Positions 20,297 through 29,873 of a stretch of DNA of 64,000 nt are shown here, piece after piece. Below the pieces are notes generated by a model. The model was not told the DNA's origin. It ran no database searches and was given only the letters and a program-made list of their open reading frames with translations. The position numbers and the translations under genes were made by a program. The stretch is taken from positions 29,636 through 93,635 of the forward strand of contig SECL01000009.1 of assembly GCA_004173455.1 (NCBI GenBank). The letters are read 5' to 3'. Position 1 is the stretch's first letter. Each line of letters begins with the position of its first letter. This stretch comes from Moraxellaceae bacterium. GTDB taxonomy: Bacteria; Pseudomonadota; Gammaproteobacteria; Pseudomonadales; Moraxellaceae.

Positions 20297-22246
20297 TCAA
20301 CGTACTTCAGTACAAACCGTTGCAATCAGCTGATCCACCACGCTTGGATCGGCCAGCGTGGAAATATCACCTAGCGTATCCAGCTCATTGGCGGCAATCT
20401 TGCGCAGAATCCGCCGCATGATTTTGCCAGAACGGGTTTTTGGCAAGGACGGTGCCCAGTGAATGGCATCCGGGGTGGCAATCGGGCCAATCTCACGGCG
20501 CACCCAGTCACGCAGCTCTTTGCGCAAGTCTTCGGTTGGTGTCACATCCGCCTGCAAGGTCACATAGGCACAAATACCCTGCCCCTTAATCTCGTGCGGC
20601 ATGCCCACCACGGCTGCTTCGGCCACCGCAGCATGGGCCACCAGTGCGCTTTCGACTTCAGCCGTACCCAGACGGTGGCCGGAGACGTTGAGCACATCAT
20701 CGACACGACCGGTTATCCAGTAATAGCCGTCTTTATCGCGTTTGGCACCGTCACCAGTAAAGTACATGCCATTAAAGGTCGAAAAATAGGTGTCAATAAA
20801 ACGCTGATGATCGCCATATACCGTGCGCATCTGACCCGGCCAGGAGTCAATTAATACCAGATTGCCCTCACATTCGCCGTCCAGAATGTTGCCTTCACCA
20901 TCGACAATCGCTGGTTGCACGCCATAGAACGGCTTGGTCGCAGAACCGGGCTTGAGTGGCGTAGCACCGGGAATGGGGGAAATCAGAATGCCACCGGTTT
21001 CGGTTTGCCACCAGGTATCCACAATCGGGCAACGGCCTTCACCCACCACATTGTAATACCATGACCAGGCTTCGGGGTTGATCGGCTCACCCACCGAACC
21101 CAGCAGGCGTAAGCTATGGCGGTCACTTTCACGCACATAATGGTCACCTTCGCGCATCATGGAACGAATGGCAGTTGGCGCGGTGTACAAAATCGTCACG
21201 TCATGCTTATCAATGATTTGGCCAATCCGCGCCCAGGTTGGGTATTGCGGCACACCTTCAAACATGACCGTGGTGGTGCCATTGGCCAGCGGGCCGTACA
21301 GCAGGTAGCTGTGCCCGGTAATCCAGCCCACATCAGCAGTACACCAGTACACATCATCGGCGCGAATATCAAACACTTCGCGGAACGTGGTGGCGGCATA
21401 CACCAGATAGCCACCGGTGGTGTGCAAGACACCCTTGGGCTTGCCGGTAGACCCTGAGGTGTACAAAATAAACAGTGGCGCTTCGGCATCCATCGGTTCT
21501 GGCGGGCAGTCTTCATTCACCTCGGCAATCGCTTCGTGATACCAGATGTCACGACCTGCCTGCATTGGGGTCGGATGCTCAGTGTGATAGACCGTAATCA
21601 CGCTGGTCACGCCTGTCGTGCCCGGCATTTGTAGCGCCGCGTCCACATTGGTTTTTAGCGGAACTGTCTTGCCGCCACGCAGCCCTTCATTGGCAGTAAT
21701 CACCACACTGGACTGACTGTCTTCAATCCGGCTGGCCAGCGAGTCCGGTGAAAAACCACCAAACACCACACAATGCACCGCCCCGATCCGGGTACAGGCC
21801 AGCATGGCAATCGCCGCTTCAGGGATCATGGGCATATACAGGGTCACACGGTCGCCTTTTTTAACACCCTGTTTTTTGAGCACATTGGCAAAACGACAAA
21901 CTTCCTGATACAGCGCACGGAATGAAATAATTTTATGCTGCGACGGATGGTCACCTTCCCAGATGATGGCTGGCTTGTCGGGATGATTGGCCACATGCCG
22001 ATCCAGACAATTGGCCGACACATTAAGCTGGCCGTCAGCAAACCATTCCACATGGAAATTGTCTTTATCAAAAGACACATCACGCACAGTGGTAAATGGC
22101 TTGATCCAGTCAATCGATTGCGCCTGTTCACGCCAGAACTGCGCATTGTCTGTTACCGAGTGCTGATACTTGGCGGCATACTGCTCAGCCGTGGTGCGAG
22201 CCTGTTTTAAAAAACTCTCGGGAACAGGATAAACTTGTTGTGACAT
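20297..22246 (-). CDS. acs: Acetyl-CoA synthetase
   Basis: 649 residues, normal for the AMP-forming Acs family. Motifs seen are the P-loop [12 protein letters not shown] (near 264), the WWQTETGG aromatic motif (near 412), [20 protein letters not shown], and the C-terminal [15 protein letters not shown], whose lysine is the conserved acetylation site. It activates acetate with ATP and CoA. Together with ActP and CrbSR it forms a complete acetate-scavenging module. SD AGGAAG lies 5-6 nt before the ATG. The upstream region is 667 bp long and should hold a CrbR-controlled promoter. Confidence 0.97.
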   Translation of the reverse strand: MSQQVYPVPESFLKQARTTAEQYAAKYQHSVTDNAQFWREQAQSIDWIKPFTTVRDVSFDKDNFHVEWFADGQLNVSANCLDRHVANHPDKPAIIWEGDHPSQHKIISFRALYQEVCRFANVLKKQGVKKGDRVTLYMPMIPEAAIAMLACTRIGAVHCVVFGGFSPDSLASRIEDSQSSVVITANEGLRGGKTVPLKTNVDAALQMPGTTGVTSVITVYHTEHPTPMQAGRDIWYHEAIAEVNEDCPPEPMDAEAPLFILYTSGSTGKPKGVLHTTGGYLVYAATTFREVFDIRADDVYWCTADVGWITGHSYLLYGPLANGTTTVMFEGVPQYPTWARIGQIIDKHDVTILYTAPTAIRSMMREGDHYVRESDRHSLRLLGSVGEPINPEAWSWYYNVVGEGRCPIVDTWWQTETGGILISPIPGATPLKPGSATKPFYGVQPAIVDGEGNILDGECEGNLVLIDSWPGQMRTVYGDHQRFIDTYFSTFNGMYFTGDGAKRDKDGYYWITGRVDDVLNVSGHRLGTAEVESALVAHAAVAEAAVVGMPHEIKGQGICAYVTLQADVTPTEDLRKELRDWVRREIGPIATPDAIHWAPSLPKTRSGKIMRRILRKIAANELDTLGDISTLADPSVVDQLIATVCTEVR

Positions 22247-22801
22247 GATAACTTCCTTGCAAAATTCTGTTTTGATGGCATGTAGCCGGATGGGCTTTTT
22301 GAACCTAAACCAAACGCGGTGAATCTGTTGTTTTAAAGCCCTGATTTTAAAGACGTGGTTTTAGCAACATCACTTTAAAAATACGTTTTTAAAAACCCAA
22401 TTCTAAAAACCTGCCTTTAAACATGACACTGAAACCTGATGCCTTTTACCGCCGATCGTTGAAACTGGATACGTCTAAAAATAGCCAGCCCGAGTATTGC
22501 AATCTGTTGAATGGCCTGACAATCATGCTTTGGTAGTAGGCCAGAGATTAAACCTAGCTGCTTGGGTAACCGCACCGTGTTTTAAATCATCAGGAACACT
22601 GTTGTTGCGCTTGGCCTTAAAGTAGTGCAAAAGCGACGGCGCTACCAGTGCGATTTGTAAGATATTGCATGAGATTTTCTGCCAATCTGGTTTTTTAAAT
22701 TCTACAAACAGACACTTAACGCATGGCTGAAAGATATGGCCTGCTTATTGCTTAATCAAACCTATAACAATGACAATTTGTGATAACCATAAATTGCGCA
22801 G

Positions 22802-22830
22802 TCGCCTCTCAATCGGGGCGATTTTTTTTG
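22802..22830 (+). terminator. Plus-strand Rho-independent terminator with no known gene upstream
   Basis: TCGCCTC pairs with GGGGCGA (one G-U pair) around a 6-nt loop, followed by eight T residues. The orientation is + strand. The nearest genes on both sides are on the minus strand, so it does not end an identified transcript. Confidence 0.75.
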
Positions 22831-22876
22831 CAAAAAAAACCGTAACGCCTGACTAGGGTTACGGTTACGGTTACGG
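22831..22876 (-). terminator. Terminator of the DcaP-like porin, with GGTTAC hexamer repeat
   Basis: On the minus strand CCGTAAC pairs with GTTACGG, followed by eight T residues. The 5' arm lies in a threefold tandem hexamer (GGTTAC on the + strand, 22857-22876), so any of three registers can pair with the single 3' arm. The hairpin is about 40 nt past the porin stop. Confidence 0.8.
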
Positions 22877-22913
22877 CCAAGGAGAACTTTGAACATAGTT
22901 GTTGGAACTGAAC

Positions 22914-24365
22914 CTAGAAGTTATAGCGCGCCATCAGGTTAATGTGCGATTGCTGGCCTTCATCACCATTAAACACTTCACGGTTGCCGTAGGTATACTC
23001 ACCGCCCAGATCAATGCTGGACACCGGCTTGTAAAACAGGTTTAAGGAAGCCTGTTTGAGCTCACGGTTGGCGCCCGGATTGGCAATGGCAAACTGGCTA
23101 TTGTCCTTAAAATCCACCCAGCTTAAGGCCAATGTACTGCGCATTTTGGGGTTAAATGTATGGGTCAGGCCAAGCTGCGCACTGTTGTATTCATCAAAAT
23201 ACAGCTCGCCGGTCGCGGCATTGACCGAAAATCCGGTGCCAGTACCATAGTTAAAATTGCCATCGCCTTTGACATGAAAAAACTGCCCCATGACCTTGTT
23301 GGCAGCATCCAGTTGATACCACGCGCCCGCGGCTGCGCCATAGCCAGTTTTTTCATCGGTACGGTTCTGGGTCTGGCCATTGACCGTGCTGGTGGCCACG
23401 CCACGTTTTTCATGCAACATGCCGCGCACAGCAAAAGCCCCTTTACTGTCAGCCAGCTTGTGCTCAAACCGGCCTACCAGCACTGGGAGGCGCGAGTCGG
23501 CACCGCTATTTTCCTCCGCAGTGACCGTTAGGCTGTTGCTTGGATTTAAAGGATAGGTGTAGCGGATCTGTGGCGCACGGCGGATGGAAGCCCCTACCAC
23601 CCAGTTAAAATCCACGGTTTCGGCGGTATATTCCGTACCGGCAAATGGCGACCAGGTTTGTCCGAGCAACCAGTTGCCACTGGTCAAATAGGCATGGCGA
23701 ATGCGAAAGGTGGCGCTGCCCGTGCCGCCATTGCCCCAGAAATCACCTTCTATTTTGCCCCCCACATCGCCAATGGCCGTTGGGGTTTTAAAATCCACCC
23801 CAATACGGGTCACTGCCGTAGTAAAGGCGGTCTTGTTTTCAACCGGATCACTGCTGTCCAGTGGCTGGGTATGCAGGTTGCTGAATTTGCCGCTAGGCTG
23901 CCCCTTAAAGTCATGCAGCATGTCAACACGAATAAAGCCATACAGCTTGGCGGCTGTTTTGCCATCCGGTAACACCGCCCAGCCATCCGCAGTGCGGCTC
24001 ACCGGAACAGCAGACATCGGCTGGCCAGCCTTGGCACTTTGGGACGGGGCAATACTGGCGCTGGCAGGCTGCACGGTGGTGGCTTGCAGGGCAGAACTGC
24101 CGCCGCTATTCATGGTTGGGGCAGCAGTCTGGCTAGTGTTTGCACGAGTTTGCTGTTGCACGCTCAGTTGCTGCACCATCTGCTTGAGTGCGTCAACTTC
24201 CTGTCGCAAGGCGGCAATTTCGGCCTGATCATTATTACTGCCATTTGGTGTTGCTGCTTGACTGATGCCACATACACTGGCGGCCATCAGGGCAGATACC
24301 AACACGCTAAGTGTCTTTACCGAAGGTGTCTTTACCGCGCGTACATGGGTTTTTAATACTTTCAT
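22914..24365 (-). CDS. DcaP-like trimeric outer-membrane porin
   Basis: 483 residues. A signal peptide ends near SQAA. Then comes a coiled-coil segment (AEIAALRQEVDALKQMVQQLSVQQQ) and a long Ala/Ser/Thr/Gln linker. A beta-barrel starts at GFIRVDMLHDFKG and closes with the terminal phenylalanine of INLMARYNF. This arrangement of N-terminal coiled coil plus 16-strand-like barrel is that of DcaP from Acinetobacter, which admits negatively charged small molecules such as dicarboxylates. SD AAGGATG lies near 7 nt from the ATG. It is monocistronic with its own terminator and is divergent from mscS. Confidence 0.85.
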   Translation of the reverse strand: MKVLKTHVRAVKTPSVKTLSVLVSALMAASVCGISQAATPNGSNNDQAEIAALRQEVDALKQMVQQLSVQQQTRANTSQTAAPTMNSGGSSALQATTVQPASASIAPSQSAKAGQPMSAVPVSRTADGWAVLPDGKTAAKLYGFIRVDMLHDFKGQPSGKFSNLHTQPLDSSDPVENKTAFTTAVTRIGVDFKTPTAIGDVGGKIEGDFWGNGGTGSATFRIRHAYLTSGNWLLGQTWSPFAGTEYTAETVDFNWVVGASIRRAPQIRYTYPLNPSNSLTVTAEENSGADSRLPVLVGRFEHKLADSKGAFAVRGMLHEKRGVATSTVNGQTQNRTDEKTGYGAAAGAWYQLDAANKVMGQFFHVKGDGNFNYGTGTGFSVNAATGELYFDEYNSAQLGLTHTFNPKMRSTLALSWVDFKDNSQFAIANPGANRELKQASLNLFYKPVSSIDLGGEYTYGNREVFNGDEGQQSHINLMARYNF

Positions 24366-24586
24366 TGCTTACATCCTTGCGTTGTTTTATCACTTTCGCC
24401 AATCACGCTTCCCCAAAAAGCAGGATGCCGTCATTGGCTGTTGTTATGATTGATCCTGTGCGTAATGCTTTTTTAATATATAAGTTCTTATAATTATTAC
24501 TATTCACCCAAAGTATTAGATGCATGATGAATTGGGGCAGCATTAAAATACGCAACGTCACACAATTTCACCCCACATTCGGGCAC

Positions 24587-24592
24587 TATAAT
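24587..24592 (+). promoter_or_regulatory. Candidate -10 element of mscS
   Basis: A perfect TATAAT occurs 30 nt before the chosen mscS start, in the CACTATAATG context. No strong -35 is visible at 16-18 nt (ATTTCA or AATTTC). It lies inside the longer frame that starts at 24524, which supports the downstream start. Confidence 0.5.
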
Positions 24593-24622
24593 GCCCTGTT
24601 ATTTATCCGGAAAAAATCCAGC

Positions 24623-25681
24623 ATGGCCGAACAGACATTCCGCGAAGCAAGTGAAAATACAGCCGATGCCATTAGTGATGCCACGCAGGCCACGGCCATG
24701 TTTGCACAAAAAGCAGGACAGGCGACCACCCACAAAGTGATTGAAAAAGCCACTGAATACAAAGACGTATACACCACCATCAATGAAATGGTGCATCATT
24801 TTTGGGAGCGGGTGCCTTATCTGCTGATTGCGCTGGTGGTGTTTCTGTTTTTTTGGCTGGTGGCCAAGCTGTTCAAGTTTTTTATGAACAAGGTGCTGTC
24901 TAACCGTTTGCAAAACAAAAAAAACCTGACCACCGTACTTAACCGAATTGGTGGCATCCTGATTGTGTTTGTGGGCTTTATGATTGCGCTGGTAATCGCC
25001 ATTCCGGGCTTTAAAGCCGGACAACTGGTCAGTGCGCTTGGGATTGGATCGGTGGCCATTGGTTTTGCCTTTAAGGATATTTTTCAAAACCTGCTGTCGG
25101 GTATCTTAATTTTGCTGGGCGAACCGTTTCGGATTGGTGACTCGATTATCGTCAACGGCATGGAAGGCACCGTAGAAGACATTCAGGTGCGCGCCACTTT
25201 TCTGCGCTCCTACGATGGCCGCCGGCTGGTGATTCCCAATGCCAACGTGTACACCAGCGCCATTACGGTCAATACCGCCTACACCCAGCGCCGTTGCGAG
25301 TTTGTGGTCGGCATTGGCTATGACGATGATGTCAACAAGGCCAAGCAGATTATTATTGAAATTTTAAACAATGACCGTCTGGTGCTCTCTCAACCCGCAT
25401 TTACCGTCATTATGACCGCGCTGGCCGATTTTTCGGTTAACCTGACCGTACGCTGGTGGATTAATACGCAGGAAACCAATATCGGCGACTCGGTGAGCGA
25501 AATTCAGGAAAAGGTCAAAGAGTCGTTTACTGAACAAGGGATTAATATTCCTTATCCGATTCAGGAACTCAAAATGGCCAGCAATAGCGCCGCACTGCCC
25601 TTGCAGCCAGTACTTATGCCTGTACAGACTGATACGCCCTTGCAGCCTGAAATAAAGACACCACCACCGCAGACGCCCTGA
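24623..25681 (+). CDS. mscS: Small-conductance mechanosensitive channel MscS
   Basis: 352 residues. A polar N-terminus is followed by three membrane helices, the last being the pore-lining helix with VSALGIGSVAIGFAFKDIFQNLLSG. Then come the MscS beta domain (GEPFRIGDSIIVNGMEGTVEDI, with LVIPNANVY) and the C-terminal cage domain. The tail is rich in Pro and Gln. The channel releases solutes under osmotic downshock. The frame opens at 24524, but a TATAAT box lies within that extension, so the ATG at 24623 is favoured. Its ribosome-binding site (GGA at 12 nt) is weak. It converges with rsmE, with 3 nt between the stops. Confidence 0.9.
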   Translation: MAEQTFREASENTADAISDATQATAMFAQKAGQATTHKVIEKATEYKDVYTTINEMVHHFWERVPYLLIALVVFLFFWLVAKLFKFFMNKVLSNRLQNKKNLTTVLNRIGGILIVFVGFMIALVIAIPGFKAGQLVSALGIGSVAIGFAFKDIFQNLLSGILILLGEPFRIGDSIIVNGMEGTVEDIQVRATFLRSYDGRRLVIPNANVYTSAITVNTAYTQRRCEFVVGIGYDDDVNKAKQIIIEILNNDRLVLSQPAFTVIMTALADFSVNLTVRWWINTQETNIGDSVSEIQEKVKESFTEQGINIPYPIQELKMASNSAALPLQPVLMPVQTDTPLQPEIKTPPPQTP

Positions 25682-25684
25682 CGC

Positions 25685-26392
25685 CTAACCCAACAGCCGG
25701 CCAATAATGCTGGACACCGCAGTTTCAGTACGCAAAATCCGGCTGCCCAGACTGGCAGGCTGACAGCCGTTTTGCTGCAATAAATCGATTTCAAATGGAA
25801 TAAATCCGCCTTCGGGGCCAACCACCAGCACGCAAGGCCGGTTCAGCGCCACTGGCATCGGCTGCGCGGCATAGGGATGCGCCACAAAAGCAGGCTTGCT
25901 GGCAATCACACTCGGCAGGATGTCCTCAACAAAAGGCCGAAACCGTTTAAAGCATTGTATTTTTGGCCACACCGTATCGCCTGCCTGCTCTAAGCCCAGC
26001 GCCACATAACTGTCGAGTTGATTTAAAAAAGGCGTTTGCCAATAGCTTTTTTCCACGCGGTAACTATGCATCAGTATCAACTGCTCAACGCCCAGCGTGA
26101 CCGCATCCATCACCAAACGACGCAGCACTTTTGGTCGGGGCAGCGCCAGCACCAAGGTTAGCGGCAACTTGGCCGGCGGTACCTGATTGAGCTCAATCTC
26201 GTTAAGGATGAGCTGCTGGTCAGTCATGTTTTCAACCCGCGCCGTGCCTTTTAAGCCATTTTTTTGGCCTATCTTGATGCAATCACCTGCATTTAATTTT
26301 AAATGCTCACGGATATGCGCCAACTGCCGCGCATCCGTAATACAGGCGCACTGGTGATGGATTTGTTCAGGATCAAGCAACAACAGGTTCAT
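25685..26392 (-). CDS. rsmE: 16S rRNA (uracil-1498-N3)-methyltransferase RsmE
   Basis: 235 residues, as usual for the family. An N-terminal PUA-like domain precedes a SPOUT methyltransferase domain. The trefoil-knot SAM motifs are visible as VLVVGPEGGFIPFEI near 190 and LGSRILRTETAV near 217. It methylates U1498 of 16S rRNA in the assembled 30S subunit. GAG lies upstream of the ATG. It is convergent with mscS. The 100 nt to the SDR gene contain a short hairpin (AAGCCCGCAGGC...CAGGCTTT). Confidence 0.93.
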   Translation of the reverse strand: MNLLLLDPEQIHHQCACITDARQLAHIREHLKLNAGDCIKIGQKNGLKGTARVENMTDQQLILNEIELNQVPPAKLPLTLVLALPRPKVLRRLVMDAVTLGVEQLILMHSYRVEKSYWQTPFLNQLDSYVALGLEQAGDTVWPKIQCFKRFRPFVEDILPSVIASKPAFVAHPYAAQPMPVALNRPCVLVVGPEGGFIPFEIDLLQQNGCQPASLGSRILRTETAVSSIIGRLLG

Positions 26393-26492
26393 GATTCAAT
26401 TCGCTCATGATTACACATCAAATCATAAAAGCCCGCAGGCGTTGGCCAACAGGCTTTAGGGACTAATTTCAAAACCCATTATAACCAATCAA

Positions 26493-27569
26493 TTAGCGTT
26501 TTTTGAGCAAGCCATCATCAATCATTTGCTGAAAATGCTGGGTTAAGGTGTCCTCAATCGGACGGTATGCAATATCCAAAATCTGGCGCGAGCGTGCATT
26601 GTCAAATCGCAGCGGATAGCCGACATTCAGTTTGACAAAACGACGACTTATCCCAGCAGCAATCGGCCCCACCAGCCAGACCAGTGCTTTGGGCAACAAA
26701 GTTTTAGGCAGCGGATATTTGGGAAAGCGTTTTTTGAGGATTTCGGCCATGGTCAGCAGGTTATACGTGCCTTCACAAACAATATAGCGGCCTTCAGCAT
26801 CGGGCGTAAAACCAGCAGCAATATGTGCCCGCGCCACATCACGCACATCCACTAGCCCAAACTCCAGATCCGGCACACCGGTCATTTGCTTGCCGCTGCC
26901 CAAATCCTGCATCACGGAAATACTGGTCGATTGCGTTTGCTGGGTCAGTGCTGGCCCCAACACCAAACCGGGATTAATTGTCACCAAATCCCACTGTTGT
27001 GCTGGATTAGGCTGATGATTATGAATTTCCCACGCTTTACGCTCTGCCGCGACTTTGGAAAATGAATACGGCTGGTGGCTTTCACTGCTGGTGTTGTTCC
27101 AGTCTTGTTCGGTAAAAATACCATTTTGGGTTTGTTGTATTTCAATATTATCGCCAAAAATTGACGCTACCGAACTGGTCAGTACCACGCGCTTGACCGT
27201 ATTCACTTCATTACAGCTATGCAGTACGTTGGCAGTGCCTTCAACGGCGGGCTTGACCAAGGCTTCGTGCGCATCTTTAAAGCCTTTGATAATAAACGGT
27301 GATGCGGTATGAATCACCAGTTCGCAGCCTTCAATGGCTGGCTTAAAACTGCCATTTTTCAACAAATCGGCAGCAAACAGTTTGAGCGTCCCTGTAGTGC
27401 CTTCGGCGGCTTTTTTAAGATGCGCAACTGATTTGACATTGTCGGGGTTACGCACGGTGGCATGCACGGTAAAGCCATCTTCCAGTAAATATTTCACAAT
27501 CCAGCTGGCAATATAGCCCGATGCTCCGGTGACGCAGACGGGTTTTGAGCGATCAATTGTTGTGGTCAT
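26493..27569 (-). CDS. NAD(P)-dependent extended SDR, dihydroflavonol-4-reductase-like
   Basis: 358 residues. VCVTGASGYIASWIVKYLL is the glycine-rich cofactor motif, followed by the catalytic Ser region LTSSVASIFG and YSFSKVAAE (YxxxK) near 165. TVRNPDN after the second strand suggests preference for NADPH (Arg contacting the 2'-phosphate). The family reduces aldehydes or ketones (dihydroflavonol reductases, yeast methylglyoxal reductases); the bacterial substrate is unknown. SD AAGGAC sits 6 nt upstream of the ATG. No linked pathway genes lie nearby, so detoxification of carbonyls is only a guess. Confidence 0.8.
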   Translation of the reverse strand: MTTTIDRSKPVCVTGASGYIASWIVKYLLEDGFTVHATVRNPDNVKSVAHLKKAAEGTTGTLKLFAADLLKNGSFKPAIEGCELVIHTASPFIIKGFKDAHEALVKPAVEGTANVLHSCNEVNTVKRVVLTSSVASIFGDNIEIQQTQNGIFTEQDWNNTSSESHQPYSFSKVAAERKAWEIHNHQPNPAQQWDLVTINPGLVLGPALTQQTQSTSISVMQDLGSGKQMTGVPDLEFGLVDVRDVARAHIAAGFTPDAEGRYIVCEGTYNLLTMAEILKKRFPKYPLPKTLLPKALVWLVGPIAAGISRRFVKLNVGYPLRFDNARSRQILDIAYRPIEDTLTQHFQQMIDDGLLKKR

Positions 27570-27693
27570 TGTTTTGTCCTTAACGTAATAGTTGTCTTGA
27601 TGCTGGTTTTTAGACTGTTGGCAGTTTAGCGTTTAATGGTGCAGAAGTGGAATGATTTAGGATTGGTTTCAAATGAGATAATCATCAAAGTAG

Positions 27694-27721
27694 TTGCTTT
27701 ATGTATTCGATCGAATACAAT
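27694..27721 (+). promoter_or_regulatory. Promoter and palindromic operator of the HigBA-like module
   Basis: -35 TTGCTT (27694-27699) and -10 TACAAT (27716-27721) have 16-bp spacing. A perfect 16-bp palindrome, GTATTCGATCGAATAC (27703-27718), fills the spacer and overlaps the -10. This is the layout of an autorepressed toxin-antitoxin promoter. The binding protein would be the HTH antitoxin encoded downstream. Confidence 0.75.
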
Positions 27722-27745
27722 GATCTGAGAACGAAAGGAAATACC

Positions 27746-28042
27746 ATGCTTGACATTAAACGCCTGCCTGAATTTGATGCGTGGTTAGATGGCATTAAAG
27801 ACAATATGACCCGCATTCGATTAAGTCGCCGATTAGATAAGGTTCAACGTGGAAATTGGGGCGATATAAAACCCATCAAAGAGGGTGTTTGGGAAATGAG
27901 AGAGTTCTTTGGTTCAGGATGGCGTATGTACTATATTCAACATGGCGATATTGTCATCGTGATGCTGGGTGGGGGTGATAAATCTACGCAACAGCAAGAT
28001 ATAGAATGTGCTGTCAAACTATCGAAAACTTTGGAGTACTAA
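27746..28042 (+). CDS. HigB/RelE-superfamily toxin (Gp49-like)
   Basis: 98 residues, matching the phage-derived Gp49-like/HigB family of addiction module killer proteins. Typical stretches are FDAWLDGIKDNMTRIRLSRRLDKVQRGNWGD and REFFGSGWRMYYIQHGDIVIVMLGGGDKSTQQQDI. These are expected to act as ribosome-dependent mRNA interferases. AAAGGAAA lies 4-5 nt before the ATG at 27746. An in-frame ATG at 27701 lies within the promoter and is rejected. The antitoxin start follows the stop after one base, so the order is toxin first, as in higBA. Confidence 0.9.
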   Translation: MLDIKRLPEFDAWLDGIKDNMTRIRLSRRLDKVQRGNWGDIKPIKEGVWEMREFFGSGWRMYYIQHGDIVIVMLGGGDKSTQQQDIECAVKLSKTLEY

Positions 28043-28043
28043 A

Positions 28044-28334
28044 ATGATTAAAGTTGCCCATTTGCCCAGCTTTGATATGGCTGAGTCGCTCAAAACTGAG
28101 CAAGATATTATGATGTATCTTAATATGGTTCTTGAAGACAATGATCCTGCTGAATTGGCGCATGCTCTTGGAGTTATTGCTAAAGCCAGAGGAATGACCC
28201 AAATCGCAAAAGAAGCAGGCATTGGTCGTGAAGCACTTTATAAAGCACTTCGTCAGGACTCTGCGCCTCGTTTTGATACCATTAATCGGGTGATCAATGC
28301 TCTAGGATTAAAACTCACTGTGCAACACAATTAA
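28044..28334 (+). CDS. HTH antitoxin of the HigBA-like module
   Basis: 96 residues of the probable addiction module antidote family. Residues 1-45 would wrap the toxin. Residues 50-92 form an XRE-like helix-turn-helix: GVIAKARGMTQIAKEAGIGREALYKAL, then FDTINRVINALGLKLTV. GGAG precedes the ATG at 28044 by 7 nt, within the toxin's last codons. It should neutralise the toxin and repress the promoter through the palindrome at 27703-27718. It converges with waaA. Confidence 0.9.
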   Translation: MIKVAHLPSFDMAESLKTEQDIMMYLNMVLEDNDPAELAHALGVIAKARGMTQIAKEAGIGREALYKALRQDSAPRFDTINRVINALGLKLTVQHN

Positions 28335-28363
28335 TTATGTCTTAGCATTAAATCAATAGGGTT

Positions 28364-29671
28364 CTACAGTCCTTTTTCATTCACTAACAACCGCTCAACC
28401 AATCCAAGCTGCCTCGCCAACGCCCCCTGATTGGCCTGCATCACTTTTAAACCTGCTATGCCTGCCTGCTTGGCTAGCTCAGGCTGTTGTAACCAACTTA
28501 ACCACATCTGCATCAACGCTTCAGCATTATTCACCTGTGTTAAAGCACCAGCCTGCATGAGTTGTTCAACAATGGCCTGAAAATTAAAGATATGTTCACC
28601 CATCACCACAGGCACGCCCAAAGTCACTGGCTCTAACGGATTATGTCCACCCGTTGCACTAAACGATCCCCCGACAAACGCCATGCTGGCCAGCGCATAC
28701 CACAGCCACAACTCGCCCATGCTATCCGCCAGATAGACTTGAGTTTCCGCTTGAATTTCCTGCTGCTGACTACGCTGAAATAACGTATAGCCCTGTTGTT
28801 GAATCAGTTGCGCCACACGTTCAAAGCGTTCGGGATGACGTGGCACCACAATTAAAATAGCCTGTGGAAACTGCGCTAAAACCTTAGAAAATTGCGCCAA
28901 AATCTGCGCTTCTTCGGGATCGTGCGTGCTGGCTGCCACCAAAATAGGACGACCTTGTAATTGCCAGTCATGCTTTAACTGTTCAGCATGCTCTAACAAA
29001 TGGTCAGGTGGCTGAATATCAAACTTCACACTGCCTGTGACCACTACCTTTTTGGCATCTGCCCCCAACGCAATAAAGCGCTGCGCGGTGGCTTGATCCT
29101 GCGCGGCAATACAGCTGAGTTGCGCCAGCATCGGGCGAGTTAAACGGCCAAACTTGCCATAACCTTTGGCCGAGCGTTCTGACAGGCGGGCATTGAGTAA
29201 AATACTGGGAATGTTGGCTTGATACGTTTGCGCCAGTGCATTTGGCCACAGTTCGGTTTCTATTAAAATAAACAATCGTGGTTGATAACGCTGTAAAAAT
29301 TGCTGCATCAGCCCGACTGTATCCACTGGTAAAAATACTGCCTCAAACAAATCTGGATAATTTTGTGCAAATAATGCCTTAGCGCGTGCTTGGCCTGTGC
29401 GCGTGGTATTGGTGACCAGTACGGGTTGGCCCTGTTTTAAAAAATGTTCAATGATCGGTTGCGCAGCATTGGTTTCGCCCACCGATACCGCATGAATCCA
29501 GATGGCTCGTGTATTGTTTACTGTTTTTGTAATCTGAAAACGCTCAATCACCTCGGCTTGATAATCGGCTTGCAGACGTGAACGCTGCCAGACGCGCAGG
29601 CGATACAGCGGCACGATAATCGCCAGCAAGAATTGATACCAGAAAGGCGGTTGTTGCACAGGTTTTGGCAT
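28364..29671 (-). CDS. waaA: 3-deoxy-D-manno-octulosonic acid transferase
   Basis: 435 residues. A single N-terminal membrane anchor (FWYQFLLAIIVPLYRLRVW) is followed by the GT-B domains of WaaA. Motifs include IWIHAVSVGETNAAQPII, TNTTRTGQARA, LIETELWPN (the catalytic glutamate region) and FVGGSFSATGGHNPLEP near 310. It adds Kdo to lipid IVA at the cytoplasmic face of the inner membrane. The ATG at 29671 is chosen over a TTG at 29677. Ribosome-binding sequence is weak (AGG at 11 nt). Lipid A-core synthesis adds to the envelope theme of the window. Confidence 0.95.
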   Translation of the reverse strand: MPKPVQQPPFWYQFLLAIIVPLYRLRVWQRSRLQADYQAEVIERFQITKTVNNTRAIWIHAVSVGETNAAQPIIEHFLKQGQPVLVTNTTRTGQARAKALFAQNYPDLFEAVFLPVDTVGLMQQFLQRYQPRLFILIETELWPNALAQTYQANIPSILLNARLSERSAKGYGKFGRLTRPMLAQLSCIAAQDQATAQRFIALGADAKKVVVTGSVKFDIQPPDHLLEHAEQLKHDWQLQGRPILVAASTHDPEEAQILAQFSKVLAQFPQAILIVVPRHPERFERVAQLIQQQGYTLFQRSQQQEIQAETQVYLADSMGELWLWYALASMAFVGGSFSATGGHNPLEPVTLGVPVVMGEHIFNFQAIVEQLMQAGALTQVNNAEALMQMWLSWLQQPELAKQAGIAGLKVMQANQGALARQLGLVERLLVNEKGL

Positions 29672-29873
29672 AATCAAAAAAGCCTACCGCTGCCTGCAAA
29701 ACCAGATGCCTGCAACAATAGGCTTAACAAAAAATAGTTAGCCAGAGTGTAGCCTGTCTAAGGCCATAAGCCCAAGCTTATCCATTAGCAGGCTGGCTGT
29801 TTCCCTTTTTTGTTTAAAGGCAAATCCAATTATGGAACAGGATGAATGGATTTTTAAGCCAGCCTATGCAGAA

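Larger units (their letters stand above)
22247..22913. other. 667-bp intergenic region between acs and the DcaP-like porin
   Basis: No protein gene is supported. The acs promoter must lie at the left side. AT-rich TTTAAA-type runs repeat between about 22335 and 22420. At the right end are two terminators facing each other, one for the porin and one reading on the + strand. The + terminator has no obvious gene upstream, so a short RNA could be transcribed from within about 22550-22830. I could not identify a convincing promoter for it. Confidence 0.45.

Noticed and set aside
24524..24622. N-terminal extension of MscS by 33 residues
   Set aside because: The extension contains a TATAAT box 30 nt before the favoured ATG and has no MscS-like sequence.
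29790..29865. 9-bp inverted repeat AGGCTGGCT/AGCCAGCCT downstream of the alkene reductase gene
   Set aside because: The arms are 58 nt apart and there is no T-run, so it is a poor terminator; probably chance.
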